7,054 nucleotides of DNA from JBCBKZ01 sp039026975 (GTDB lineage Bacteria; Bacteroidota; Bacteroidia; J057), in contig JBCCLI010000350.1 of NCBI GenBank assembly GCA_039026975.1, positions 1 through 7,054 on the forward strand, given 5' to 3'. A program made the position numbers and the translations under genes. Below the pieces are notes generated by a model that worked only from the letters and a program-made list of their open reading frames with translations, searched no databases and was not told the DNA's origin. The first letter of the stretch is position 1; each line of letters starts with the position of its first letter. Of the stretch, positions 1 through 5,610 are shown piece after piece.

Positions 1-1
1 C

Positions 2-418
2 GTGTGTAACAGAACCCTCGAGAGAATGTATGGCTATACACACCAGTTTAATGCTAAAGGCCAATACAGAGACTATGGAAAGGTAGGGGCCACCCTTATC
101 ACCGGAAATGAAGATGGGGTTAAGCACTGTGCCATGAATATTCTTTTCTCCCTTTCTCATATTGGATATACGGTTCCCCCACAAGCTGACGCAGGCTGGA
201 TGGGTGAAGCAGGCCCTGGTCCTTCCTACAGAGATGAGGGTTCTGGAGGTCCAGAAAATGACTTTACCAATAGGAATACCACCTTCTTGGTGTGGAACTG
301 TTTACACCTCGCCAGAATGTTGAAAGATCAGGGTGGAATACCAGCTCACGGAAATATGCCTGATGAATGGGACGCAGGCTGTAAAGCAGGGTTTGACAGC
401 CCGGAACACAAGCGATAG
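2..418 (+). CDS. NAD(P)H-dependent FMN reductase / flavodoxin-family protein, C-terminal part (5' truncated by window edge)
   Basis: The reading frame is open at the left edge, so the N-terminus, including the FMN phosphate-binding loop, lies outside the window; the GTG at 2 is an internal valine codon. The visible 138 residues are typical of the C-terminal half of NADPH-dependent FMN reductases in the flavodoxin fold. They start with CNRTLERM, which in this family follows the flavin-contacting loop and opens a helix. Next come the core strand GATLITGNEDG (about residues 29-39), a helix, and a variable loop rich in Gly and Pro (GEAGPG, about 68-73). A final helix ends in LARMLKDQGGIPAHGN. Family members are cytoplasmic flavoproteins that pass electrons from NAD(P)H via FMN to varied acceptors; the substrate here cannot be read. 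It stops at TAG 416-418, and a hairpin follows. The family call is fairly secure; the specific role is unknown. Confidence 0.8.
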   Translation: MCNRTLERMYGYTHQFNAKGQYRDYGKVGATLITGNEDGVKHCAMNILFSLSHIGYTVPPQADAGWMGEAGPGPSYRDEGSGGPENDFTNRNTTFLVWNCLHLARMLKDQGGIPAHGNMPDEWDAGCKAGFDSPEHKR

Positions 419-427
419 AAATTTAAG

Positions 428-457
428 AAGGCCAGTCTTTCCTGAAGGACTGGTCTT
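428..457 (+). terminator. Hairpin after the FMN reductase gene, possible terminator
   Basis: The arms AAGGCCAGTC (428-437) and GACTGGTCTT (448-457) pair over ten bases with one G-T wobble, around a ten-base loop that can itself pair partly. The hairpin sits 10 bases after the stop codon at 418. The A-rich left flank and the TT at the end of the right arm suit a terminator, but there is no uninterrupted T tract after it, so efficiency is uncertain. No clear promoter was found in the rest of the 419-574 gap. Confidence 0.45.
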
Positions 458-574
458 ATGCTTATCCTCTAAAATTTTCTACCAGACTTTTCCTTCCCTA
501 TAAAGCTTAATGAAGCATCGGTTCAGTACCAGGAGGCGTCTCTTAGTTTCTGACCACATTTAATATAAGCCCAA

Positions 575-1324
575 ATGAATCCCCATTATGTAGCGCTCAT
601 GATAACCTATGCCTCTATAGCAGGTGTATGGTTCTTACTGGATTTTTTCGTGAGAAAGCCTTGGAATATTGATATTTCAGTCAACTTTCGAAGGCCTTGG
701 CTGGAGTTTGTTTATGCTTTGGTAGCAGTGGTAGCCATTCTGGGAATAGGCCAACTCTACATTGGAAAAATGCTTATTCCTAATGCCGAGGGCAATACTG
801 CTATAGATGCCCTTAACCAATTCCTCATTTTTTCTCCCACTATTCTACTGTTAATCATTAGAAGACAGCCGCTGGAATCCATTTGGTTACCGCCATATAG
901 AATTGCTGAACGTGTAGGATGGGGATTGATACTTTCCGTAACTGCCTTACTGATCTACTGGCTAGCAAGAAAAGATGCTGTTAGCCTTTCCAGCCTGTTC
1001 ACGGAAACCTATCACCCAAAGAATTTTTCATTTCTTGTCCAGGTGTTTATGGAAGACATAACCATTGCGCTCCTCTTTGTCCGTTTGTCAGCATGGATAG
1101 GAAGAAGGTGGAGTATAGGGATTGTAGCTGCCTTATTTGCGGCAGGCCATATTCCGAGCTTGTTGGCTGATGGAGCTACCCTTAATGAGCTATCCTCATT
1201 GCTCTTGGATGTGACTATAGGGGTCATCATCCTAAGCGCAGTCAGTAAGTCCAAGGATGTTTGGTGGTTTTTTCCGGTGCACTTCGTTATGGATATGACT
1301 CAATTTTATGGAGGGGCCACCTGA
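575..1324 (+). CDS. CPBP-family intramembrane protein (CAAX protease / Abi superfamily), degenerate first motif
   Basis: A 249-residue, strongly hydrophobic protein with roughly six to seven membrane spans (about 5-25, 44-66, 80-96, 113-131, 150-172, 181-199, 206-222 and the C-terminal helix). The C-terminal half carries CPBP signatures: FAAGH at 188-192 fits the second motif FxxxH, and HFVMD at 236-240, preceded by WWFFPV, fits the last motif HxxxN/D. The first motif, usually EExxxR, is altered to ED at 160-161, with the nearest following arginine at 170. The family includes Rce1-type prenyl-protein proteases and bacteriocin processing or immunity proteins. Loss of the second glutamate and the displaced arginine make protease activity uncertain. 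ATG 575 is the first start after an in-frame TAA at 566. The gene stands alone, convergent with the DJ-1 gene, with no recognised promoter upstream. The family call is good; substrate and role are unknown. Confidence 0.7.
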   Translation: MNPHYVALMITYASIAGVWFLLDFFVRKPWNIDISVNFRRPWLEFVYALVAVVAILGIGQLYIGKMLIPNAEGNTAIDALNQFLIFSPTILLLIIRRQPLESIWLPPYRIAERVGWGLILSVTALLIYWLARKDAVSLSSLFTETYHPKNFSFLVQVFMEDITIALLFVRLSAWIGRRWSIGIVAALFAAGHIPSLLADGATLNELSSLLLDVTIGVIILSAVSKSKDVWWFFPVHFVMDMTQFYGGAT

Positions 1325-1393
1325 TATTATCAGGAGGTACTAGGAAGAAATATGATGATTTGAGAAGGATCAGCTGACAGAGAGTATAGTGGT

Positions 1394-1469
1394 GAATGCT
1401 GCCACGAATACCCGAATTCTTAGTGAAAGAAACCTTGGGTAGGCCTTTCTTACTCGAGCATTCGTGGCC
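1394..1469. terminator. Long imperfect palindrome between convergent genes, probable bidirectional transcription stop
   Basis: GCCACGAAT (1401-1409) is exactly complementary to ATTCGTGGC (1460-1468). The inner parts continue the pairing imperfectly: CCCGAAT (1411-1417) against the region around CTCGAG (1453-1458), then AGT, AAAGAAA and CC (1422-1433) against GGCCTTTCTTACT (1442-1454). A second exact pairing is possible, GAATGCT (1394-1400) with AGCATTC (1457-1463); it competes with the first because it shares the right-hand ATTC. It lies between two genes that converge (ends at 1324 and 1526), where a two-way terminator is expected. There is only a weak T-rich tail on the plus strand (CTTTCCTCAATTC) and none on the minus strand. 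A dispersed palindromic repeat or remnant of a small mobile element is an alternative. Confidence 0.5.
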
Positions 1470-1525
1470 TAAACTTTCCTCAATTCTTTATCATATATAA
1501 GTCTGAGAGAGTATTTATCTACCCC

Positions 1526-2662
1526 TTAGGGAGCCTCTTCTTTCAACGCCTCACTCACCTCTATACTCTTCTTGGTGACCATCTCAGTTGAGACAGAGTT
1601 TTGCCCGGTGATTAACCGGCCTGCTACTTCCATATGTGGGTCTCGGATATCAGAATGTTTGAATATTCCCCCTCTTTCCTTCATGACAGTCTCTATGATG
1701 AAGGGGTAATGCTGGTAGTGTGCAAGGGATTTATTTTCCTGAGCGTCAGGAACCCCGTTTACGTTTTTCCCTTCTATGAGGTATTTACCATCTTCCGTTT
1801 TCAGATTCACTATTCCGGCTGTTCCATGGCAAACCGCTGCTATTACGCCATTGTGCTCTTCGTAAATGCTCATGGCTATTTCCTGAATGGCTTTATTCTC
1901 TGGAATGTCAAATATAGGGGCACTTCCTCCAGTAAACTGAACGATGTCATATTCAGAGGATCTGATCTTATTGGGGGGAAGGGTATTGGCCATTCGGTAC
2001 ATGAACTCCTTATCATATAAGTAGGCCAGGTGAAGACTGTCTGCGGGATTAATGTATGCCAGTGGAACCTTTCCGCCTTTAGGGCTGAGAATGTCCACAT
2101 GATAGCCCGCTTGCTGATAGCCATGGTAGGCTAGCATGACTTCAGAGAAGCTGTTTCCGGCAGGCAGATCTGATTTTCCCTGCTTACAGGCACTGGAGAC
2201 TATCAAGAGGGCTTTCTTTCCTTGTCTTACGCTCGTTTCACTGGTGGCAGTCTTGCTGATGATTTTCCATTCTCCCTCCAGCTTTCTTAAGAGGAGGTAA
2301 TCAATGAATCTCTTCTCAATGGCAGGGATGAGTACCTCCAATTTTGCCGTGGCAATAAGTCCGAATCTATCGATATCCAAAATGTAGCTTACCCGCCCAT
2401 TAAATTCTCCGGCTTTGCTCCTGTCTATTCTTCCGGCATAGTCTTCAATTTTCATGAGAAATAGTTCTTTCTCTCTGTTCTCCAGAAACATATTAGCCTT
2501 CGGCATAAAGGCGGACAACACACTATCTGGATAGTGATAGGAAGTCCCTACCATATAGCCCTGTAAAGCTTCTATGATTTTGTCTTCCTCAGACTGACTA
2601 AACAAAGGGAGTATCAACAGAAGGAGGATGCCGAAAAAGCCTGCTCTTTTCATAGGTATCAT
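1526..2662 (-). CDS. Exported DJ-1/PfpI-family protein with N-terminal NTF2-like (lumazine-binding-like) domain
   Basis: This 378-residue protein has three parts. Residues 1-23 form a Sec signal peptide (MIPMKRAGFFG, then a leucine-rich core ending near LFSQS). Residues about 25-145 resemble the NTF2-like 'putative lumazine-binding' domain (YMVGTSYHYPDSVLSAFMP, then EVLIPAIEKRFIDYLLLRKLEGEWKIISK). Residues about 149-365 form a DJ-1/PfpI domain of the Hsp31-like type: SPKGGKVPL (193-201), the elbow AAVCHGTAG (275-283) with nucleophile C278 and H279, PFIIE (320-324) and LITGQNSVS (350-358). E174 is a candidate for the conserved glutamate near the nucleophile. The usual GGHG loop reads GGSA (245-248). 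Relatives are chaperone/glyoxalase-like or amidase-like; activity cannot be predicted. ATG 2662 is used here, but ATG 2653 (MKRAGFF) gives an equally good signal peptide. It lies 113 bases downstream of the AraC-type gene on the same strand and may be cotranscribed with it. Confidence 0.78.
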   Translation of the reverse strand: MIPMKRAGFFGILLLLILPLFSQSEEDKIIEALQGYMVGTSYHYPDSVLSAFMPKANMFLENREKELFLMKIEDYAGRIDRSKAGEFNGRVSYILDIDRFGLIATAKLEVLIPAIEKRFIDYLLLRKLEGEWKIISKTATSETSVRQGKKALLIVSSACKQGKSDLPAGNSFSEVMLAYHGYQQAGYHVDILSPKGGKVPLAYINPADSLHLAYLYDKEFMYRMANTLPPNKIRSSEYDIVQFTGGSAPIFDIPENKAIQEIAMSIYEEHNGVIAAVCHGTAGIVNLKTEDGKYLIEGKNVNGVPDAQENKSLAHYQHYPFIIETVMKERGGIFKHSDIRDPHMEVAGRLITGQNSVSTEMVTKKSIEVSEALKEEAP

Positions 2663-2775
2663 GAATTAAAGGTTAAGAATTACTTGTGATTTGACATAAG
2701 GGTAGGCCCCTGATCATGAGTGCCAAGTAGGGGAGAAGAGGAAGCAAATTCTTCCAATATCATGAATCTGGAAGT
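2663..2775. other. Gap between the AraC-type gene and the DJ-1 gene, no convincing promoter or terminator
   Basis: I found no TAnnTTTG element on the minus strand in these 113 bases. The only structure noted is a weak inverted repeat, CCCCT (2707-2711) with AGGGG (2729-2733), around a 17-base loop. The absence of a clear stop or start signal leaves cotranscription of the two minus-strand genes possible but not shown. Confidence 0.35.
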
Positions 2776-3822
2776 CTACACAGGCTGATTTCGGAATTCT
2801 TTGGCTGTCTTTCCGGTAACCTCCTTGAAGGCAGCATTAAAACTGGACAAGTTATTAAAGCCACTTTCATAAGCTATAGCGGCTATTTTGAAGTGCTGGT
2901 GAGTAGAAGAACTAAGCAACCTTTTGGCTTCTGCCACTCTGAGTTGAGCGATGTATTTAGAATAGTTGTGAGAACTAACCTGGTTGATGGATTGAGAAAG
3001 AACCTTAGACGTGATCCCAAGCTGTTCACTCAGTTTGGATAAACTGAGCTCAGGGTCCAGGTATAGTTTATCTGTCTCCATGATTTGCTGGACCAGAGCC
3101 ATGTTCTTTTGTGCTTCTTCCTCTGATAGACCAGAGCTTGCATATTTAATGGGAGTATCTGTGGCTATGGGTCTTTGATAACGCTGGTAGAGATATAAGA
3201 GGATGGAGATATAGAAGATGAAAGAAAAAGATAAAGCCCCTACAATGTAGGAAGTATAAGAACCCGTCAGATAGGCAAGGTAAACGAGTGTCACGCCAGA
3301 GAAAATGTGGAGAAGCCATTTTTCCTCATAGTTTAGCTTTTCCCTCTTGAGAAAAAGTTTCTTCATGATATGCCTGAGCAGAAAAGCTGATGCCAATATA
3401 CCTGCCAGCCAGGTTTTGTAAATGGATCTTACGTAGGGACTCCAACTGTTAGGAGGACCGTCATAAGGGAAATGGTAGATAAGCCATCCCAAAAAGATGA
3501 AGGAAGGGATCAGGTATAGGGGCCATGTTTTGGCCAGCTTATGATTAGGCAGGGTAGCATTAGCTATGTAGAGAAATAGAAAAGGGCCTATAAACAGGCA
3601 GGCAGACAGACCTATCTGGATGAATAGCTGAAATAGATGCGGATTAAAATGAAGGAAAGCTGACTTAATAATTCTCATACTAATCATGAGGAGTAAGCCT
3701 CCCAGAAAGAAATCAGACAAGCGTTTTTCTTTTTTTAGGAAAAGAAAATAGCAGCTTAACAAGAAGCCGTTGATAGCCCCAAGGGCACTAAAAAGAAATA
3801 TGAGTTGCTGGTTGAGTGTCAT
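2776..3822 (-). CDS. Membrane-anchored AraC-family transcriptional regulator (about seven N-terminal TM helices)
   Basis: A 348-residue protein. The first 215 residues are a membrane domain with about seven hydrophobic spans (roughly 7-29, 37-57, 64-88, 100-118, 132-151, 169-187, 193-213), followed by a charged linker. Residues about 240-346 are an AraC/XylS DNA-binding domain. The first helix-turn-helix covers LSLSKLSEQLGITSKVLSQSIN (about 259-280); the second includes KIAAIAYESGFNNLSSFNAAFKEVTGKTAKEFR (about 312-344), matching the conserved ExGFxxxSxFxxxFKxxxGxTPxxxR signature. This 7TM-AraC layout is common in Bacteroidota; such proteins bind DNA while held in the inner membrane and may sense an envelope or membrane-soluble signal. 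The N-terminus has no catalytic or phosphoacceptor motif. The gene is divergent from the serine hydrolase gene at 4013 and the DJ-1 gene follows it, so either or both could be its targets (inference). ATG 3822 follows a matching -7 element at 3848-3855. Confidence 0.88.
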   Translation of the reverse strand: MTLNQQLIFLFSALGAINGFLLSCYFLFLKKEKRLSDFFLGGLLLMISMRIIKSAFLHFNPHLFQLFIQIGLSACLFIGPFLFLYIANATLPNHKLAKTWPLYLIPSFIFLGWLIYHFPYDGPPNSWSPYVRSIYKTWLAGILASAFLLRHIMKKLFLKREKLNYEEKWLLHIFSGVTLVYLAYLTGSYTSYIVGALSFSFIFYISILLYLYQRYQRPIATDTPIKYASSGLSEEEAQKNMALVQQIMETDKLYLDPELSLSKLSEQLGITSKVLSQSINQVSSHNYSKYIAQLRVAEAKRLLSSSTHQHFKIAAIAYESGFNNLSSFNAAFKEVTGKTAKEFRNQPV

Positions 3823-3847
3823 ATAGCTGGGCAGAGATAGATCTACC

Positions 3848-3855
3848 CAAATATA
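3848..3855 (-). promoter_or_regulatory. Candidate Bacteroidota -7 promoter element for the AraC-type gene
   Basis: On the minus strand these bases read TATATTTG, an exact fit to the Bacteroidota -7 consensus TAnnTTTG. A start of transcription about seven bases further on would leave a leader of roughly 19 bases before ATG 3822. No TTG is present at the usual -33 distance, so this would be a half-matching promoter, perhaps one needing an activator. Confidence 0.5.
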
Positions 3856-3903
3856 CGAAGGACTACGCTCAGGATGTTACCGGAAATACTAAGGTTTTTT
3901 AGC

Positions 3904-3929
3904 TGGATCAAGAAAAAGAAAATGGATTA
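3904..3929. promoter_or_regulatory. Candidate operator: TGGAT direct repeat in the divergent intergenic region
   Basis: TGGATCA (3904-3910) and TGGATTA (3923-3929) are direct repeats starting 19 bases apart, close to two helical turns, on either side of an A-rich spacer. AraC-family proteins often bind direct repeats with this kind of spacing. The site sits between the two outward-facing -7 elements, where the divergent regulator would be expected to act. The match is short and could be chance. Confidence 0.25.
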
Positions 3930-3948
3930 GCAATAGATTCCAAAGTCT

Positions 3949-3960
3949 CTTTCTTGAAAG
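3949..3960. repeat. Small inverted repeat CTTTC-TT-GAAAG upstream of the serine hydrolase promoter
   Basis: Perfect five-base arms around two bases. The centre lies about 30 bases upstream of the -7 element at 3982, so it overlaps the place where a -33 element or an operator would be. It includes the TTG at 3954-3956, which is 25 bases from the -7 element, slightly beyond the usual spacing. Confidence 0.3.
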
Positions 3961-3981
3961 CCTATGTATTTTGTCAGATAT

Positions 3982-3989
3982 TAGATTTG
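3982..3989 (+). promoter_or_regulatory. Candidate Bacteroidota -7 promoter element for the serine hydrolase gene
   Basis: TAGATTTG fits TAnnTTTG exactly. Transcription starting about seven bases downstream would give a leader of roughly 17 bases before ATG 4013. It lies inside the N-terminal extension that would be coded if the TTG at 3971 were the start, and so argues for ATG 4013 as the true start. There is no TTG at the ideal upstream distance. Confidence 0.5.
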
Positions 3990-4012
3990 TCAGCCATCAA
4001 TCACATCTACTT

Positions 4013-5107
4013 ATGTCCATTCTACCTAAGAAAGTATTCGTCTCACTTGGCGTTTTTTGTTGCTTTTTCTTTCTGTTTAGGAGTGCAACTGCTCAGGGGT
4101 TCTCGCCTGATGAAAAGGTAGTGCTGGAATTTATTAGAGACTTTCCCAATCAGTCTGCCATCAAGCTGGTGAGGAATGATACTGTGCTGGCGCTAAAGAA
4201 CCCTAATAAGATGATGCCTTTAGCCAGCACCATGAAAATCATCATTGCGATGGAATATGCTGAGCAGGCTGCTTCTGGAGACTTGGATCCAGATGAATTG
4301 ATCTCCTTGGAGGAAGTAGCTAAATACTACCTGCCCAATACAGATGCCAATGCTCATCCAGCTTGGCTACAGTCGGTTTCTGGTAAAACAGGAGGTGGAA
4401 GTATCTCAATCAGGGAGTTAGCTAAGGGAATGATCTCCCATAGCTCTAATGCCAATTCTGAATGGCTATTAGATAGGTTAGGCCTTGAAAAGGTGAATGC
4501 GAGAATAGATAGCCTGGGGATACAGCATCATGAGGACATATTCTACTTCGTTTCTGCCCTATTAATAGGGAAGGAGCAATTCAAGGACTTGAATGGAGAT
4601 GAATTGTTGGTGTCTCTTAAAGAAATGAATCTTAGTGAGTATGCTGAGGCTTCCGCAGAGATTCATGAGAAACTTAAGAGTGGGGCTACCTACCAATTAG
4701 AGTTGACAGATCTGGGCATAGACATACAGCGTGTATGGTCAGATAACTTTCCTGCCTCCACTGTATCAGAGTATGCTGACCTTATGGGGAAGATCAATTC
4801 CAAGGCCTACTTCTCTCCTGAAACACAAATATATCTGGATGAAGTCATGGAGTTTCTCATGCAGAATCCAGCTAACAGAGCCATTTTTCAGCATGCTGGG
4901 ATGAAAGGAGGTTCCTCAGCTTTTATCCTCACTAAATCCCTATATGTTACGGATACAGAAGGAAATACGACTGAGATGGCCTACTTCTTTGATGAACTTT
5001 GGCCCATCACTAATATGAGGCTTCAACAAAACATGAATCAATTTGAGTTGAAAGTATTGACAGATCCAGCCTTTAGGAAATTTGTAGGTAAGGAACTCTC
5101 AAAATGA
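4013..5107 (+). CDS. Secreted class A beta-lactamase-like serine hydrolase (SxxK penicillin-recognising fold)
   Basis: From ATG 4013 the protein has 364 residues. It begins with a signal peptide (MSILPKKV, a Phe/Val-rich core, likely cleavage at ATAQ|GFS near residue 28), so it probably acts in the periplasm or outside. The three active-site motifs of penicillin-recognising enzymes are present in order: S72-T-M-K75 in PLASTMKIIIAMEYA, S144-S-N146 in SHSSNANSEWLLDRLG (the SDN motif), and K298-G-G300 in HAGMKGGSSAFIL (the KTG motif). The class A omega-loop motif RxExxLN with its deacylating glutamate is not seen, and the stretch between the second and third motifs is about 150 residues, longer than in TEM-like enzymes. 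A DD-peptidase-like or other hydrolase/esterase role is therefore more likely than antibiotic resistance. A TTG at 3971 would add 14 residues ahead of the signal peptide and is rejected. Its TGA overlaps the next gene's ATG, implying translational coupling. Confidence 0.8.
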   Translation: MSILPKKVFVSLGVFCCFFFLFRSATAQGFSPDEKVVLEFIRDFPNQSAIKLVRNDTVLALKNPNKMMPLASTMKIIIAMEYAEQAASGDLDPDELISLEEVAKYYLPNTDANAHPAWLQSVSGKTGGGSISIRELAKGMISHSSNANSEWLLDRLGLEKVNARIDSLGIQHHEDIFYFVSALLIGKEQFKDLNGDELLVSLKEMNLSEYAEASAEIHEKLKSGATYQLELTDLGIDIQRVWSDNFPASTVSEYADLMGKINSKAYFSPETQIYLDEVMEFLMQNPANRAIFQHAGMKGGSSAFILTKSLYVTDTEGNTTEMAYFFDELWPITNMRLQQNMNQFELKVLTDPAFRKFVGKELSK

Positions 5108-5538
5108 AGCAACTAATTTGGAGGTTAGTCATACCGCTAACGATTATTTCCTTTTTCCTTGTTACCAAGTGTTGGTTTGTGGCAGTTGAGGATGCGCCAG
5201 ATTCATGGATGTACGGCTTCCCCTTTCCTTATCTATGTGAGGGTTGGCATACATCTTTATCACTCCAGGTTTTTCTCAAGGAGCTGTTCATGGACTTAGG
5301 TATTTATGTGTTGTTTTGGACTGCCACTGTTTTCCTCGTAAATAAATTCTTGGGTATACCCCCAATGCCAAGACCATTCACTATCATTTTGTGGGTTATT
5401 TCAGGAGTGATTTTGTTTGCTGTAATTTGGGTAGCGAGTATGCCAGAGCATATTTTCTTGATCCAGAGAGAATTTGATTGTGAGGTTATAGCCAGCGGAT
5501 TCAAGTTCCCTTGGCAGGTAATTGAGAGGCCTAATTGA
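5104..5538 (+). CDS. Small three-helix membrane protein of unknown function, coupled to the serine hydrolase
   Basis: This 144-residue protein is not assignable to a named family by eye. It has three hydrophobic spans, about 8-22, 62-82 and 92-112. The segment between the first and second (VEDAPDSWMYGFPFPYLCEGWHTSLSLQ, about 28-55) is polar, aromatic-rich and contains Cys45; other cysteines are C23 and C126. The short charged tail (REFDCEVIASGFKFPWQVIERPN) follows the last helix. The cysteines could be extracytoplasmic, but topology is not settled. The start ATG at 5104-5106 overlaps the upstream stop in ATGA, the usual sign of translational coupling, so it is very probably made together with the hydrolase. 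A role as membrane partner, anchor or immunity-like protein for the hydrolase is only a guess from position. Confidence 0.75.
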   Translation: MKQLIWRLVIPLTIISFFLVTKCWFVAVEDAPDSWMYGFPFPYLCEGWHTSLSLQVFLKELFMDLGIYVLFWTATVFLVNKFLGIPPMPRPFTIILWVISGVILFAVIWVASMPEHIFLIQREFDCEVIASGFKFPWQVIERPN

Positions 5539-5546
5539 TGCTTCCA

Positions 5547-5563
5547 CTTTTCTGATTGAAAAG
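5547..5563. terminator. Short hairpin in the gap after the membrane protein gene
   Basis: CTTTTC (5547-5552) and GAAAAG (5558-5563) pair perfectly around a five-base loop, nine bases after the stop at 5538. The stem is AT-rich and is followed by an A-rich rather than T-rich run on the plus strand, so it is at best a weak terminator. The kinase gene 47 bases further on may be transcribed partly by read-through. Confidence 0.25.
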
Positions 5564-5568
5564 GAAAA

Positions 5569-5576
5569 TATATTTA
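5569..5576 (+). promoter_or_regulatory. Weak candidate -7 element for the P-loop kinase gene
   Basis: TATATTTA differs from TAnnTTTG only at the last base and would give a leader of about 28 bases before ATG 5611. No TTG occurs at a suitable distance upstream, so the call is tentative. Confidence 0.25.
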
Positions 5577-5610
5577 AGGAGGTTTTTCTTATTGATACAC
5601 TGTTTCTCCT

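Noticed and set aside
1012..1254. 80-codon minus-strand open frame inside the CPBP gene
   Set aside because: It lies wholly antisense to a convincing membrane-protein gene and its translation shows no domain or signal.
1634..2020. 128-codon plus-strand open frame inside the DJ-1 gene
   Set aside because: It is antisense to the conserved DJ-1 domain, including the Cys278 elbow. Its phenylalanine/valine-rich translation is a by-product of the opposite strand.
1876..2124. 82-codon minus-strand open frame in another frame of the DJ-1 gene
   Set aside because: It overlaps the DJ-1 domain out of frame and has no recognisable features.
4013..5107. True class A beta-lactamase (antibiotic resistance gene)
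   Set aside because: The omega-loop glutamate motif is not visible and the spacing between active-site motifs is unusual, so only a beta-lactamase-like serine hydrolase is supported.
5304..5504. 66-codon minus-strand open frame within the small membrane protein gene
   Set aside because: It is antisense to a gene supported by translational coupling and three membrane spans; there is no independent evidence for it.
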